Shown: one piece after another, positions 16,477-24,610 of the stretch
Position numbering within the stretch: the first letter of the stretch is position 1
Layout: each line of letters starts with the position of its first letter
Assembly (NCBI GenBank): GCA_035288045.1
Contig: DATEBA010000074.1
Location: 1-64,000, forward strand
Source of the DNA: DATEBA01 sp035288045
GTDB taxonomy: Bacteria > Actinomycetota > UBA4738 > HRBIN12
DNA: 64,000 nt
Reading direction: 5' to 3'
The notes under the pieces: model-generated
Databases searched by the model: none
What the model was told of the DNA's origin: nothing
What the model saw: only the letters and a program-made list of their open reading frames with translations
Position numbers and translations under genes: made by a program

Positions 16477-17579
16477 GGAAGCGGATCGCCATCCTCTTCG
16501 GCGGGCGCTCGGCGGAGCACGAGATCTCCCTGATCTCGGCCCGGTCGGTGCTGGACGCCCTCGACGCGGAGCGGTACGAGGCGATCCCGATTGGCATCAC
16601 GAAGAAGGGAACGTGGCACTTCGTGCCCGGCGGGCCCGCGGCGCTTGGGGCGGGGTCGGCGGACGGGCTTCCCGAGGTCGCGGCCGGCGCGGGCGCCGAG
16701 GTCGTCCTCGACGAGCGACCGGGGGCGTCGGCCCTCGTCGCGGAGGACGGTTCGCGGACCGAGATCGACGTCGTGTTCCCGGTGCTGCACGGCCCGTACG
16801 GCGAGGACGGCAGCGTCCAGGGGATGCTCGAGATCGCTGGTGTGCCCTACGTCGGCGCGGGCGTCCTCGCATCCGCGATCGGGATGGACAAGGCGGTCCA
16901 GAAGGTGCTGTTCGCGGGCGCGGGCCTCCGCATCGCTCCCCACGAGGTCGTCCAGGAGCGCGAGTGGGAGGAGGACCCCGAGGGAGTCGAGGCGCGCGCG
17001 AGCGCTCTCGGCTATCCCCTCTTCGCCAAGCCGGCTGCGCTCGGATCCTCGGTCGGCATCACGAAGGTCCATGCGCCCGAAGAGCTCCGCGCGGCTACGG
17101 AGGAAGCGTTCCGCTACGGCAGGAAAGCGCTCCTTGAGCGGTCGATGGAGCGAGCGCGTGAGATAGAGGTCGCCGTCCTTGGAAACGACGACCCGGTTGC
17201 CTCGCTGGCCGGGGAGATCGTGCCGCAGGGGCACGAGTTCTACTCGTACGAGGCCAAGTACCTCGACGAGCACGGCGCCCAACTGGTGATCCCGGCCGAC
17301 ATCGGGCCGGAGACGCTCGAGGAGGCACAGCGGATGGCGGTTGCGGCGTTCCGGGCGATCGACTGCATGGGGATGGCGCGCGTGGACTTCTTCCTGTTGC
17401 CGGTCGGCGTGCTGCTCGTGAACGAGGTGAACACGATCCCGGGGTTCACGTCCATCTCGATGTACCCGAAGCTCTGGGAGGCGTCGGGGCTCACCTACCC
17501 GCAGCTGATCGACCGGCTAGTCGAGCTCGCGATCGAGCGCAGCGAGCGAGAGCGGAAGCACGGGACGGGTCTGAGCTAG
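16473..17579 (+). CDS. ddl: D-alanine--D-alanine ligase
   Basis: A 368-residue ATP-grasp ligase that makes the D-Ala-D-Ala dipeptide for peptidoglycan. Motifs: ILFGGRSAEHEISLISA at the start, FPVLHGPYGEDGSVQG, GMDKAVQK, LFAKPAALGSSVGITK, and the metal-binding EVNTIPGFT. Insert length is that of the DdlA-type. GTG at 16473 overlaps the previous stop. No other mur genes are nearby. Confidence 0.93.
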   Translation: MRKRIAILFGGRSAEHEISLISARSVLDALDAERYEAIPIGITKKGTWHFVPGGPAALGAGSADGLPEVAAGAGAEVVLDERPGASALVAEDGSRTEIDVVFPVLHGPYGEDGSVQGMLEIAGVPYVGAGVLASAIGMDKAVQKVLFAGAGLRIAPHEVVQEREWEEDPEGVEARASALGYPLFAKPAALGSSVGITKVHAPEELRAATEEAFRYGRKALLERSMERAREIEVAVLGNDDPVASLAGEIVPQGHEFYSYEAKYLDEHGAQLVIPADIGPETLEEAQRMAVAAFRAIDCMGMARVDFFLLPVGVLLVNEVNTIPGFTSISMYPKLWEASGLTYPQLIDRLVELAIERSERERKHGTGLS

Positions 17580-17639
17580 TACGGGTGTCGAACGTGTGTT
17601 TGTCGTGGGCCTCGAGTGAGCGTCGGACCTTCCTTCCGC

Positions 17640-18568
17640 TTTCGTCTTTATCCTCCACCTGAAAGGTTGTCCGCGCTGTCGCACATCGTTTGCCACGCGG
17701 GGAAGTCGAAGTCGGGAATTCGGGGGCAGTCGCTGTTGGCGCTGAAGTGCTGGTACGACGAGCTGACCCCGAGGCCAAACCCCGTGGCCAAACCCCGTGG
17801 CGTGGCCGAACTCCGTGGCGTGGCCGAACTCCGCTGCCCCGATATGCCACACGTCGACTTTGTCGGATGGAGGATCACCGGTCCCGTTCGCCTGGGACCA
17901 CACGTCCGCGGTGGCGGGTCGCAGACCCTTGGATGACCCGTACACGACCGTCACGGAGCCCGCGCTCGAGGCTCCGGCGGCGCGCGCGTCGGGCGTACCG
18001 ATCGCGAGGTCGGCGAACCCGTCGCCGTCGAGGTCCCCAGTCGCAAGCGCTGCACCGAAGTGATCGCCGTGTCTCTGCGCGCTCGATGGCTCGTGGATAG
18101 TCCGATCGCGTCGCGTGCCGACACCCGCGGGACCTCCGTAGAGGATCGCGACCGCTCCTGCCCCGAGCGTCTTCAGATCCTCGCCGGGACTGCCTATCGC
18201 CAAGTCGGCGAACCCGTCGCCGTCGAAATCGCCGTTTGCAACCGCCGGGCCGAAGCGGTCCCCGGCTTCGGAGCTCTCATGCAGATCGGCCCCGTCCTGG
18301 TGGAGAAACTGCGCGGCCGACTCGGAGAGCCCATCCGGGGACCCGTAGAGCACGTCGACGGCCCCCGCCTGGTTGACGGACCCGACGACTTCCATGGGAA
18401 CGCCCACTGCGAGGTCGGCGAATCCATCGCCGTTGAAGTCGGAGGACGGGATGGCTGCCGGCGATGACACGACGCCGGCGGCAGGGTTCGGGATTGAGCG
18501 GTCGCGGCAGCAGCGGCCACCATTCCGGCGAGGATCGACCTGTAGCGGGATCGCTCCAGCCTGGCCAT
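17640..18568 (-). pseudogene. FG-GAP beta-propeller protein, frameshifted and 3'-degraded
   Basis: Minus-strand relic of a secreted FG-GAP/integrin-like propeller. An N-terminal signal peptide (MARLERSRYRSILAGMVAA, ATG at 18568) is in one frame, but the calcium-loop repeats (DFNGDGFADLAVG, DFDGDGFADLAIG, DLDGDGFADLAIG) are in the next frame. A one-base loss somewhere between about 18440 and 18525 would explain it. After the third repeat the frame reads WSQANGTGDPP... and then runs into the tandem repeat, where the expected fourth Ca loop is missing. The 3' boundary is approximate. An intact FG-GAP gene of the same style starts 200 bases away in the opposite direction. Assembly error cannot be excluded for the frameshift. 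Confidence 0.62.
17773..17833. repeat. Short tandem repeat (13- and 18-bp units)
   Basis: Two copies of GGCCAAACCCCGT (17773-17785, 17786-17798), then GGCGT, then GGCCGAACTCCGTGGCGT (17804-17821) and a partial next copy (17822-17833). It lies in the broken 3' part of the minus-strand FG-GAP gene, where it encodes EFGHAT repeats. Confidence 0.85.
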
Positions 18569-18773
18569 CGTCCGGATTGTACCGGAGCTTGGCTTGGCGA
18601 TTCGATGCTCGATCGCAGACTGTTGTATGGAGGGGTCCAGGTGGGAGAGGCCTCGACCGTTCGGTCGACGGCGCGGCAGGGACCCGATCACGGAAGGGCC
18701 GTTCGTCCCTGTTCGAGTCGCGTGGGCGGGTGTGTTGTTGCACGATGAGCGGGGCTCGAGGCAGGGAGTTTTA

Positions 18774-20354
18774 TTGAGACGCGCTGCGGTCGTGGCGACG
18801 ATCGTCGCCGTCAGCACCGCAGTGCCGGCGATCTGGGATCAGGCGGCGGACGCGCGCGTTCGGATGCCCTCGGACTTCAACGGCGACGGCTACGCCGACC
18901 TCGCCATCGGTACACCGGAGGAGGACATCGCCGGCGTCCAAGGTGTCGGCGCGGTCAACGTGCTGTACGGCCGCGCAACAGGGCTGTCTGCCGCCGGCGA
19001 TCAGCTCTGGTACGAGAGCGTGGTCGGGATCCCCGAGGTGAACGGGGCCGGCGACATGTTTGGTTTCGCTCTCACGCCGGGAGACTTCGACGGGGACGGG
19101 TTCGGCGACCTCGCCGTCGGACAGCCCTTCGCGGACGTGGGAGGCATCATGAACGCGGGCCAAGTGGTTGTCCTCCATGGGTCGGCGTTGGGCCTGACCG
19201 CGACACGAAGCCAGCTCTGGACGCAGGACACCGAAGGGATTCCCGACGAAGCGGAGGTTCGGGACCAGTTCGGCTACTCGCTCACGAGCGGGGACTTCGA
19301 CGGCGACGGCTTTGCCGACCTTGCGATCGGCGTCCAGCGGGAGAGCGCCGGTGCGTGGAACTCGGGGGCCGTCGAGGTGCTGTACGGCGGCGTTGATGGC
19401 CTGGTGGCCGGACGTACGCAGTTCTGGGTCCAGGGCGCCTCCGGCGTTGCGGACGCCGCCGAGAGGAAAGACCAGTTCGGGAACGCGCTCGGCGTCGGCG
19501 ACTTCGACGGGGACGGTAGGAGCGACCTCGCCGTCGGTACCGAGCGCGAGGACGTGGGCGAGACCGCCGACGCCGGAAGCGTGACCGTCCTGCGGGGAAC
19601 CGCGGGCGGATTGACGGGGGAGGGATCGCAGCTATGGACCCAGACCGCGGTCGCCGACGGCCTGTCGGAGGCCGGTGACGGCTTCGGGCGCGCCCTCGCC
19701 ACGGGCGATCTCGACGGCGATCTCGTCGATGATCTTGCCGTAAGCGTGCCGCTCGAGGACCTGGCGGCTCCGAATGTCGGCGTCGTGGACGTGCTCTACG
19801 GCTCCTCCTCCGGTTTGAGCGCGAACGGGAGCCAGGAGTGGAGCCAAGCCACGGACGACGTGCCGGGCGAGCCGGATTCTTACGACCAGTTCGGCAAAGC
19901 CGTCGCGATCGGTGATCTAGACGGCGATGGGTATTCGGATCTGGCCGCCGGCGTGCGCTACGACGATCCAGGAGGCGTGAAGGATGCCGGAGTCGTGAAC
20001 GTGCTCTACGGGACGAGCGCGGGTTTGGGGGCCGGCCACGCGCAGTTGTGGAAGCAGGACATGCCCGATGTTCCGGACCCGGTCGAGTCGCCCGACCACT
20101 TCGGCTCGTGCCTCGCCGCGGCGGACTTCGGGAAGAACGCCTCCGACGATATCGTCATCGGGACGCACTTCGAGACGCTCGGTGACAAGACGTATGCCGG
20201 CTCGTTGCACGTGCTGTACGGGAGCCCCGACGGCGTGCGCGCATCGGGGAGCCAGTTCTGGTCGCAGGACAGCCCCGGGGTCCGGGAGCTGTCGGACGGG
20301 TGGGACTACTTCCCCGCGGCGTTCGGCGTCGCTGGATCGGGGCGCTGCGGGTAG
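18774..20354 (+). CDS. Secreted FG-GAP repeat (integrin-like beta-propeller) protein
   Basis: A 526-residue protein with a signal peptide (residues about 1-28, AAVVATIVAVSTAVPAIW then AADA) and seven repeated units of about 68 residues. Each unit has a calcium loop (DFNGDGYADLAIG, DFDGDGFGDLAVG, DFDGDGFADLAIG, DFDGDGRSDLAVG, DLDGDLVDDLAVS, DLDGDGYSDLAAG) followed by a VxVLYG strand; the seventh loop (DFGKNASDDIVIG) is degenerate. Seven units fit one seven-bladed propeller that would bind Ca and act outside the cell. TTG start at 18774 with AGGGAG 6 bases before it. Role unknown; propellers of this type often mediate adhesion or binding. Confidence 0.85.
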   Translation: MRRAAVVATIVAVSTAVPAIWDQAADARVRMPSDFNGDGYADLAIGTPEEDIAGVQGVGAVNVLYGRATGLSAAGDQLWYESVVGIPEVNGAGDMFGFALTPGDFDGDGFGDLAVGQPFADVGGIMNAGQVVVLHGSALGLTATRSQLWTQDTEGIPDEAEVRDQFGYSLTSGDFDGDGFADLAIGVQRESAGAWNSGAVEVLYGGVDGLVAGRTQFWVQGASGVADAAERKDQFGNALGVGDFDGDGRSDLAVGTEREDVGETADAGSVTVLRGTAGGLTGEGSQLWTQTAVADGLSEAGDGFGRALATGDLDGDLVDDLAVSVPLEDLAAPNVGVVDVLYGSSSGLSANGSQEWSQATDDVPGEPDSYDQFGKAVAIGDLDGDGYSDLAAGVRYDDPGGVKDAGVVNVLYGTSAGLGAGHAQLWKQDMPDVPDPVESPDHFGSCLAAADFGKNASDDIVIGTHFETLGDKTYAGSLHVLYGSPDGVRASGSQFWSQDSPGVRELSDGWDYFPAAFGVAGSGRCG

Positions 20355-20685
20355 TCCGTCGCGCCATGTCCCGCTCGGTCAGGGGGTTCGATGCTCCGGC
20401 CGCGATGAGAGAGGGACAACCCTACCCAAGCGTCTACGTCGTCTGCATAACCACTCGACGCGCCTCAACCGCGCTCATGTTGCTCACGGGTATCGTTCCG
20501 TCGGGGCCGAGCCCCTGACCAGGGCGTCTTCCGCGCCCTTACAAGGCGGAGGACCCAGGTTCGAGCCCTGGAGCGCCCGCCGAGCGGGGATGGTCGCGCG
20601 AGACACTGCATCTTGTCCGGCCGAGCGAGAGTGGCTACGTTTGCCACCTGACACTCCCTGCAGAGGAGGATCGAGAGGGCTCTTC
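20355..20685. other. Intergenic region with tRNA-Val-like 3' half
   Basis: No gene was supported in these 331 bases. They contain the motif GCATAACC...CTCAACC (20444-20470) and the tRNA-like 3' half described separately, and end with the ribosome site of the delta-60 gene. Confidence 0.7.
20526..20580 (+). repeat. tRNA-Val(TAC)-like 3' half, copy A
   Basis: Contains an anticodon-type loop CTTACAA, then a T arm CCAGG-TTCGAGC-CCTGG and AGCGCCC like a 3' acceptor strand. The 5' acceptor and D arm are absent upstream, so it is not a full tRNA. A 24-base stretch (20530-20553) is identical to 23701-23724. tRNA 3' halves are typical attachment-site remnants of integrating elements. Confidence 0.6.
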
Positions 20686-21961
20686 ATGTGGTCTCCGAGG
20701 GCGATCGTGATAGGGGTGGGTCTGATCGTGCCTGCCGTCGCTCTCCCGGCGCACGCTGCTCCCGGAGAGTTCGACCCATCCTTCAGCGACGACGGCTTCA
20801 CGATCGTGCCGTTCAGGAAAGTCGGAATCCCAACGACGGTTGAGGTACTCGGGGAAGGCCGGGTCATCCTCGCTGGACGCTTGGGCACGTCCTGCTGGGG
20901 GGGAGACGTGGAGCGCCTGGGCGTGCTCCGACTCCGCGCCGACGGTCGCCTCGATCGAAGCTTCGGGAACAGGGGTCGTGTCGCCATCGAGGAACCGATG
21001 TGCGGTGGTGCTAGTGAGATGGAGCTCGACCCTGGGGAAAGGATCGTGCTGAGCACGCCCAATTTCGTGTTCGTCCGGCTCCGTCGCGACGGCTCGCTCG
21101 ACCCGCGGTTCGGAGACGCCGGCATCGCTCGTCCGTTCGGCGAGGTCGATTGGTACAGCCGGGACATGGAGGTGCAATCCGACGGCAAGATCGTCGTCGC
21201 CGGAAGCGTTTCCATCGACGGTTCGCCGTCGACGTTCGTCGTCGCCCGCCTCCTCCCCGACGGCTCGCCGGATACGGCGTTCGGTGAGATAAGGGATGGC
21301 CGTCGCGGAGAACCTTCCCGGAAGCCATCAAGCATTCGCGGAGATCGACGTGCTTCCCGACGGTCGGATCGCCCTTGCCGGCACGATCTACGGAAAGCAC
21401 ACGGACGAGCCGGGGATGGGCGTCGCGAGGTTCCTCCCCGACGGTACGCCCGACCAGAGCTTCTCCCGCGACGGCGCCCGCGTCGTGGAGGTCGAGATGG
21501 GGGAGTCACCCGCGACCGTCGAGGCGCTCGCCGATGGTCGGACCATCGTGGTGGGGAACCGGTACTCATACGGCTACGAGACCGGGGACGTGGTCGTGAT
21601 CCGCCTCCTCGAGAACGGGTGGCTCGATCGCGACTTCGGCGCCGACGGCATCGCCCTTCGGACGCCGCGACGCGACTTGGGCGTGTCGTCAGCTACCGTC
21701 GACACGAACGGCCGCATCGTGATCGCCGGGAACGCGCATCGTCCCGACGCCGTAAGATCCAATTGGATGGTCGGCCGGTTGCTCCGCAGCGGCCACTGGG
21801 ACAGGTCTTTCGGGTCTCGGGGAACCGTGGTCCTCGACCTCGGGGACTATGATGGGGCGACGGACCTGGCGCTCACGCCCGACGGGCGGATCGTGACCAG
21901 CGCGAAGACGCTGACAGCCGACGGATGGGAGTGGGCGGCAACGCGCAACCTCGCCCAATGA
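20686..21961 (+). pseudogene. Delta-60 repeat secreted protein, frameshifted
   Basis: A signal peptide (GVGLIVPAVALPAHAAPG) leads into delta-60 repeats with the family pattern RLxxDGxLDxxFGxxG: DGRLDRSFGNRG, DGSLDPRFGDAG, DGSPDTAFGE. The first frame runs from ATG 20686 to about 21290, then the repeats continue in the +1-shifted frame: DGTPDQSFSRDG, NGWLDRDFGADG, SGHWDRSFGSRG, to the stop at 21961. The break is at the bases GAGATAAGGG (21286-21295); removing one base would restore F-G-E-K-G-M, the normal repeat. Probably about 424 residues before mutation. Either a pseudogene or a sequencing error. GAGAGGG precedes the ATG. Function of delta-60 repeat proteins is unknown; they are predicted beta-propellers. 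Confidence 0.68.
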
Positions 21962-22286
21962 GGGGCTGGGAACGCGACGCTGTGTGTCTTGTGCCAGCGA
22001 GGCGCGCTCGCCTTGACGTATGACTGGGCGTAGGGAGGACCGCGCAGTCAGACGAGCGCCATCTGGGAGGAACAGTCGCTTGACGTCGGTGCTCAGAACC
22101 GTGTCACCAGCGTCGGTCTGACGGACCCGGTGGAGGCGTCGTAGGCCACAGCGGCGTAGTTGAGGCCCTCGTCATTCCAGCGCTGTATCCCGTCACGAAC
22201 ACCTGGGACCCGTCGGGAGGGGGCCTCGGCTTGTTCATCGCGCAGCCGGGGGTGTACGGTCGGGGCTCGGGTAGAGGGAGGCAGAG
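21962..22286. other. Intergenic region holding a propeller gene relic
   Basis: These 325 bases hold no intact gene. A minus-strand fragment of a beta-propeller gene is listed separately; otherwise only the ribosome site of the next gene (AGGGAGGCAGAG) is evident. Confidence 0.6.
22095..22245 (-). pseudogene. Fragment of a YVTN/PQQ-like beta-propeller gene
   Basis: On the minus strand, PPPDGSQVFVTGYSAG is read in one frame and NDEGLNYAAVAYDASTGS in the next. Together they match the repeat SPDG-S-x-VFVTG...YDYATVAYDA-x-TG that is common in secreted actinobacterial propellers. The two pieces join at about 22190 after a frameshift. No start, and nothing recognisable on either side, so it is a relic of about 50 codons. 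Confidence 0.5.
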
Positions 22287-22676
22287 ATGACACACCCGAA
22301 CGAAGAACTGCTCAGCCGGGGCTTCGAGGCATTCTCGAAGGGGGACATGGGTGCGGTCGCGGCGCTGTTCGCGGACGACATCGTCTGGCACTCGCCGGGG
22401 CGTGGGCCCTTATCGGGCGATCACCGGGGGAGGGACCAGGTTCTCGGCCTGTTCGCCAAGCAGGCTGAGCTGACCGGTGGGACCTTCCGCGTCGAGCTCC
22501 ACGACCTCCTCGCCAACGACGAGCACGGCGTGGCGCTCACCACGGCCAGAGGGGAGCGAGGGGGGAAGGCGTGGGAGGGGAAAAGCGTGCTCGTCTTCCA
22601 CGTCCGCGAAGGCAAGGCTACTGAGGTTTGGCTCCACCCCGACGACCTCTACGCGAGCGACGAGTTCTTCTCCTAG
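22287..22676 (+). CDS. SnoaL-like / nuclear-transport-factor-2 fold protein
   Basis: A 129-residue protein with the SnoaL-like domain pattern: SRGFEAFSKGDMGAVAALFADDIVWHSPGRG, then GRDQVLGLFAKQ, and a C-terminal strand FHVREGKATEVWLHPDDLYASDEFF (shown only in part: VREGKATEVW). Members include polyketide cyclases, ketosteroid isomerases and many orphan enzymes with a conical cavity. The ribosome site is GGGAGGCAG before ATG. The neighbouring alpha/beta hydrolase starts 18 bases downstream, so they are probably co-transcribed. Substrate unknown. Confidence 0.78.
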   Translation: MTHPNEELLSRGFEAFSKGDMGAVAALFADDIVWHSPGRGPLSGDHRGRDQVLGLFAKQAELTGGTFRVELHDLLANDEHGVALTTARGERGGKAWEGKSVLVFHVREGKATEVWLHPDDLYASDEFFS

Positions 22677-22694
22677 CCCGCAGCGAGGACCGCG

Positions 22695-23654
22695 ATGAGT
22701 CCCCAAGGGCCCAAGAGCGGCGGGACACCAAGGCCGCGCGGGGACACGTACGACAGGTTCGCCGATGCAGAGCGCAGGTACTTCGCTCGCTACGGTATGG
22801 AGTTCCGCGAGCGCTTCCTCGAGCTCCTGGACCCCCCGCTTGAGGCTCGCGTCGTCGAGACGGGGCAGGGGCCGCCCGTGCTGATGCTTCACGGCGGCGG
22901 CGGGGCTCTCACACAGTGGGCTCCGCTGATGGCAGAGATCGGCGGATTCCGGATGATCGCAGTCGACCGTCCCGGCTGTGGGCTCTCCAGCGGGTTCGAG
23001 TACCGGGGCGTGGATCTCCGCCGGCACGCTGAGGCATTCGTCGCGTCCGTCCTCGATGGTCTCGAGCTTGAGCGCGTCCCGATCGTCGCGAACTCGATGG
23101 GTGGGCTCTGGGCGCTGTGGTTCGCTCTTCGCAGCCCCGAGCGAGTGACGCGCCTCGTGTTGCTCGGCTGTCCCGCTCTGATTCTGGAGACGAGCGCCCC
23201 CGCCCCGATGCGGCTGCTGTCGCTTCGGGGTCTGAACGCCCTGATGGTGAGGATGCAGCGCCCCGGCCCGAAGGCGATGCGCGGCACCTTCAAGATGATG
23301 GGTCACTCGGAGGACTCGCTGGATCGGCAGCCGCCCGAGTTCTGGGAGTCCGGTGCGCTGATGTCCGCCCTGCCGACGTACTGGCCCGGCTTCCTCACGC
23401 TCATCGAGAACGTGCTCACGGTCAGACGTGCCCGGTTCAACCTGGGCGAAGACGAGCTGCGGAGAGTGCAGCAGCCGACGCTGTTCGTCTGGGGCGAGCG
23501 CGACGCGTTCGGTGGTCCGCAGTACGGCACGCGTGCTGCCGAGCTGATGCCTGGCGCGTCACTGCAGACGGTCCCGGCCGGGCATCTGCCCTGGCTCGAC
23601 GAACCCGCCGAGTGCGGTCGCCTGGTCGGCACGTTCCTGCGGGCGGCCGATTGA
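22695..23654 (+). CDS. Alpha/beta hydrolase
   Basis: A 319-residue serine hydrolase. Catalytic features: oxyanion strand LMLHGGGGALTQW, DRPGCGLSSG, nucleophile elbow NSMGGLW (Ser134), acid in WGERDAFG (Asp270) and base in GHLPW (His297). The triad is complete, so it is probably active. The N-terminal 50 residues are an extension outside the core fold. It is in one unit with the SnoaL-like gene. Substrate cannot be told; C-C bond hydrolases, esterases and dehalogenases share the fold. Confidence 0.85.
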   Translation: MSPQGPKSGGTPRPRGDTYDRFADAERRYFARYGMEFRERFLELLDPPLEARVVETGQGPPVLMLHGGGGALTQWAPLMAEIGGFRMIAVDRPGCGLSSGFEYRGVDLRRHAEAFVASVLDGLELERVPIVANSMGGLWALWFALRSPERVTRLVLLGCPALILETSAPAPMRLLSLRGLNALMVRMQRPGPKAMRGTFKMMGHSEDSLDRQPPEFWESGALMSALPTYWPGFLTLIENVLTVRRARFNLGEDELRRVQQPTLFVWGERDAFGGPQYGTRAAELMPGASLQTVPAGHLPWLDEPAECGRLVGTFLRAAD

Positions 23655-23695
23655 CCTGCATAACACCTGCATAACTCGATGACGCTCAACGATGG

Positions 23696-23736
23696 CGTTC
23701 TCCGCGCCCTTACAAGGCGGAGGAGCCAGGTTGGTC
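23696..23736 (+). repeat. tRNA-Val-like segment, copy B
   Basis: Bases 23701-23724 equal 20530-20553 (24 of 24); after one mismatch the match continues for CCAGGTT. Beyond this the T arm is ruined. Two GCATAAC motifs and CTCAAC precede it (23658-23690). It could be the partner attachment site of copy A. Confidence 0.6.
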
Positions 23737-23826
23737 TAGCCTCACTGCCCGCTGAGGCCTACTGCGCCGAATACTGGGTGTTGGTGTCGCCGACTAGGCT
23801 CGGCCGGGGACAGCGATTCACCCCCT

Positions 23827-24447
23827 TCAGCGTCGTAGCGCCGCGATGAACTCGTCCGCGCTCGCAACCTCGCACAGGACCGGGAGGATCTTCTCTACAG
23901 AGAACTCATGCATCTCCGCTGGGTGACTAGCGCAGCAGTCCGCAAGCACGATCGCGCGGTAGCCCCGGTCCACCGCCTCCCGAGCCGAGCCCTCGACCGC
24001 GAAGTTCGTCGCCACTCCGGTGAATACCAATGTGTTCAAGTCACGGACGCGGAACAAGCGATCCAACTCGGTCCCGATGAACGCGCTCACGCTCCGCTTG
24101 TAGACGACGATCTCGCCATCGACCGGCGCGACGGGCTCGTAGAACTCCGCCCCCCACGTTCCCTCGACCGAGCGATCGGGCCCGCGGGCGAACACGGGTA
24201 TGTGCATGTTCATGTCGGGACTGCCGGGTCGCCAGGCCGCGCCCACGTGGACGACGAGGATCCCCCCCGAGCGCGCCGCCTCGAGCACTCGAGCTGCGTT
24301 CTCTACGGCGGGATACGCTCCGCTCGGCCATCCGGGTTCGCCCTGCTTGGCCCAGTACCCGTCGGGATGCAGCCCGTAGTTCTGGAAGTCCAGAAGCAGC
24401 AGGGCAGCTCGGCTTCTATCCAAGTCAAGGTCGCGTAGTTCCATCAT
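23827..24447 (-). CDS. Isochorismatase-family hydrolase lacking the catalytic Cys
   Basis: A 206-residue cysteine-hydrolase-superfamily protein. LLLLDFQNYGL gives the catalytic Asp (Asp20) and VVYKRSVSAF the Lys (Lys117). At the position of the nucleophilic Cys (family pattern G-V-x-T-N-x-C-V) it has GVATNFAV, with Ala150. Nicotinamidases and most amidases need this Cys; true isochorismatases such as EntB and PhzD do not, so it may act on a vinyl ether or another ester, or be catalytically altered. Start chosen at the first of two adjacent ATG codons, where the conserved domain begins. Single gene, divergent from the phosphatase. Confidence 0.8.
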   Translation of the reverse strand: MMELRDLDLDRSRAALLLLDFQNYGLHPDGYWAKQGEPGWPSGAYPAVENAARVLEAARSGGILVVHVGAAWRPGSPDMNMHIPVFARGPDRSVEGTWGAEFYEPVAPVDGEIVVYKRSVSAFIGTELDRLFRVRDLNTLVFTGVATNFAVEGSAREAVDRGYRAIVLADCCASHPAEMHEFSVEKILPVLCEVASADEFIAALRR

Positions 24448-24610
24448 TGCGTTCGCACAACACTTGCACACCGACCCGACCCGCTCAACCCGGGCGTTTG
24501 GTTCTCACGGACCTGATCCCTTCTTCGGATCCCGATTGGACCCGGCTGCTGTCCTTCCCGTAGACTCGGCGCCGGCTCGACCCCCGCAGCCGGGCGAAGG
24601 GGAGGGATCC

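Noticed and set aside
20526..20580. Complete tRNA-Val gene
   Set aside because: No 5' acceptor strand or D arm can be found upstream; only the anticodon-like, T and 3' acceptor parts are present.
20526..23736. Active integrative element
   Set aside because: No integrase, excisionase or replication gene lies between the repeats, and one repeat is degraded.
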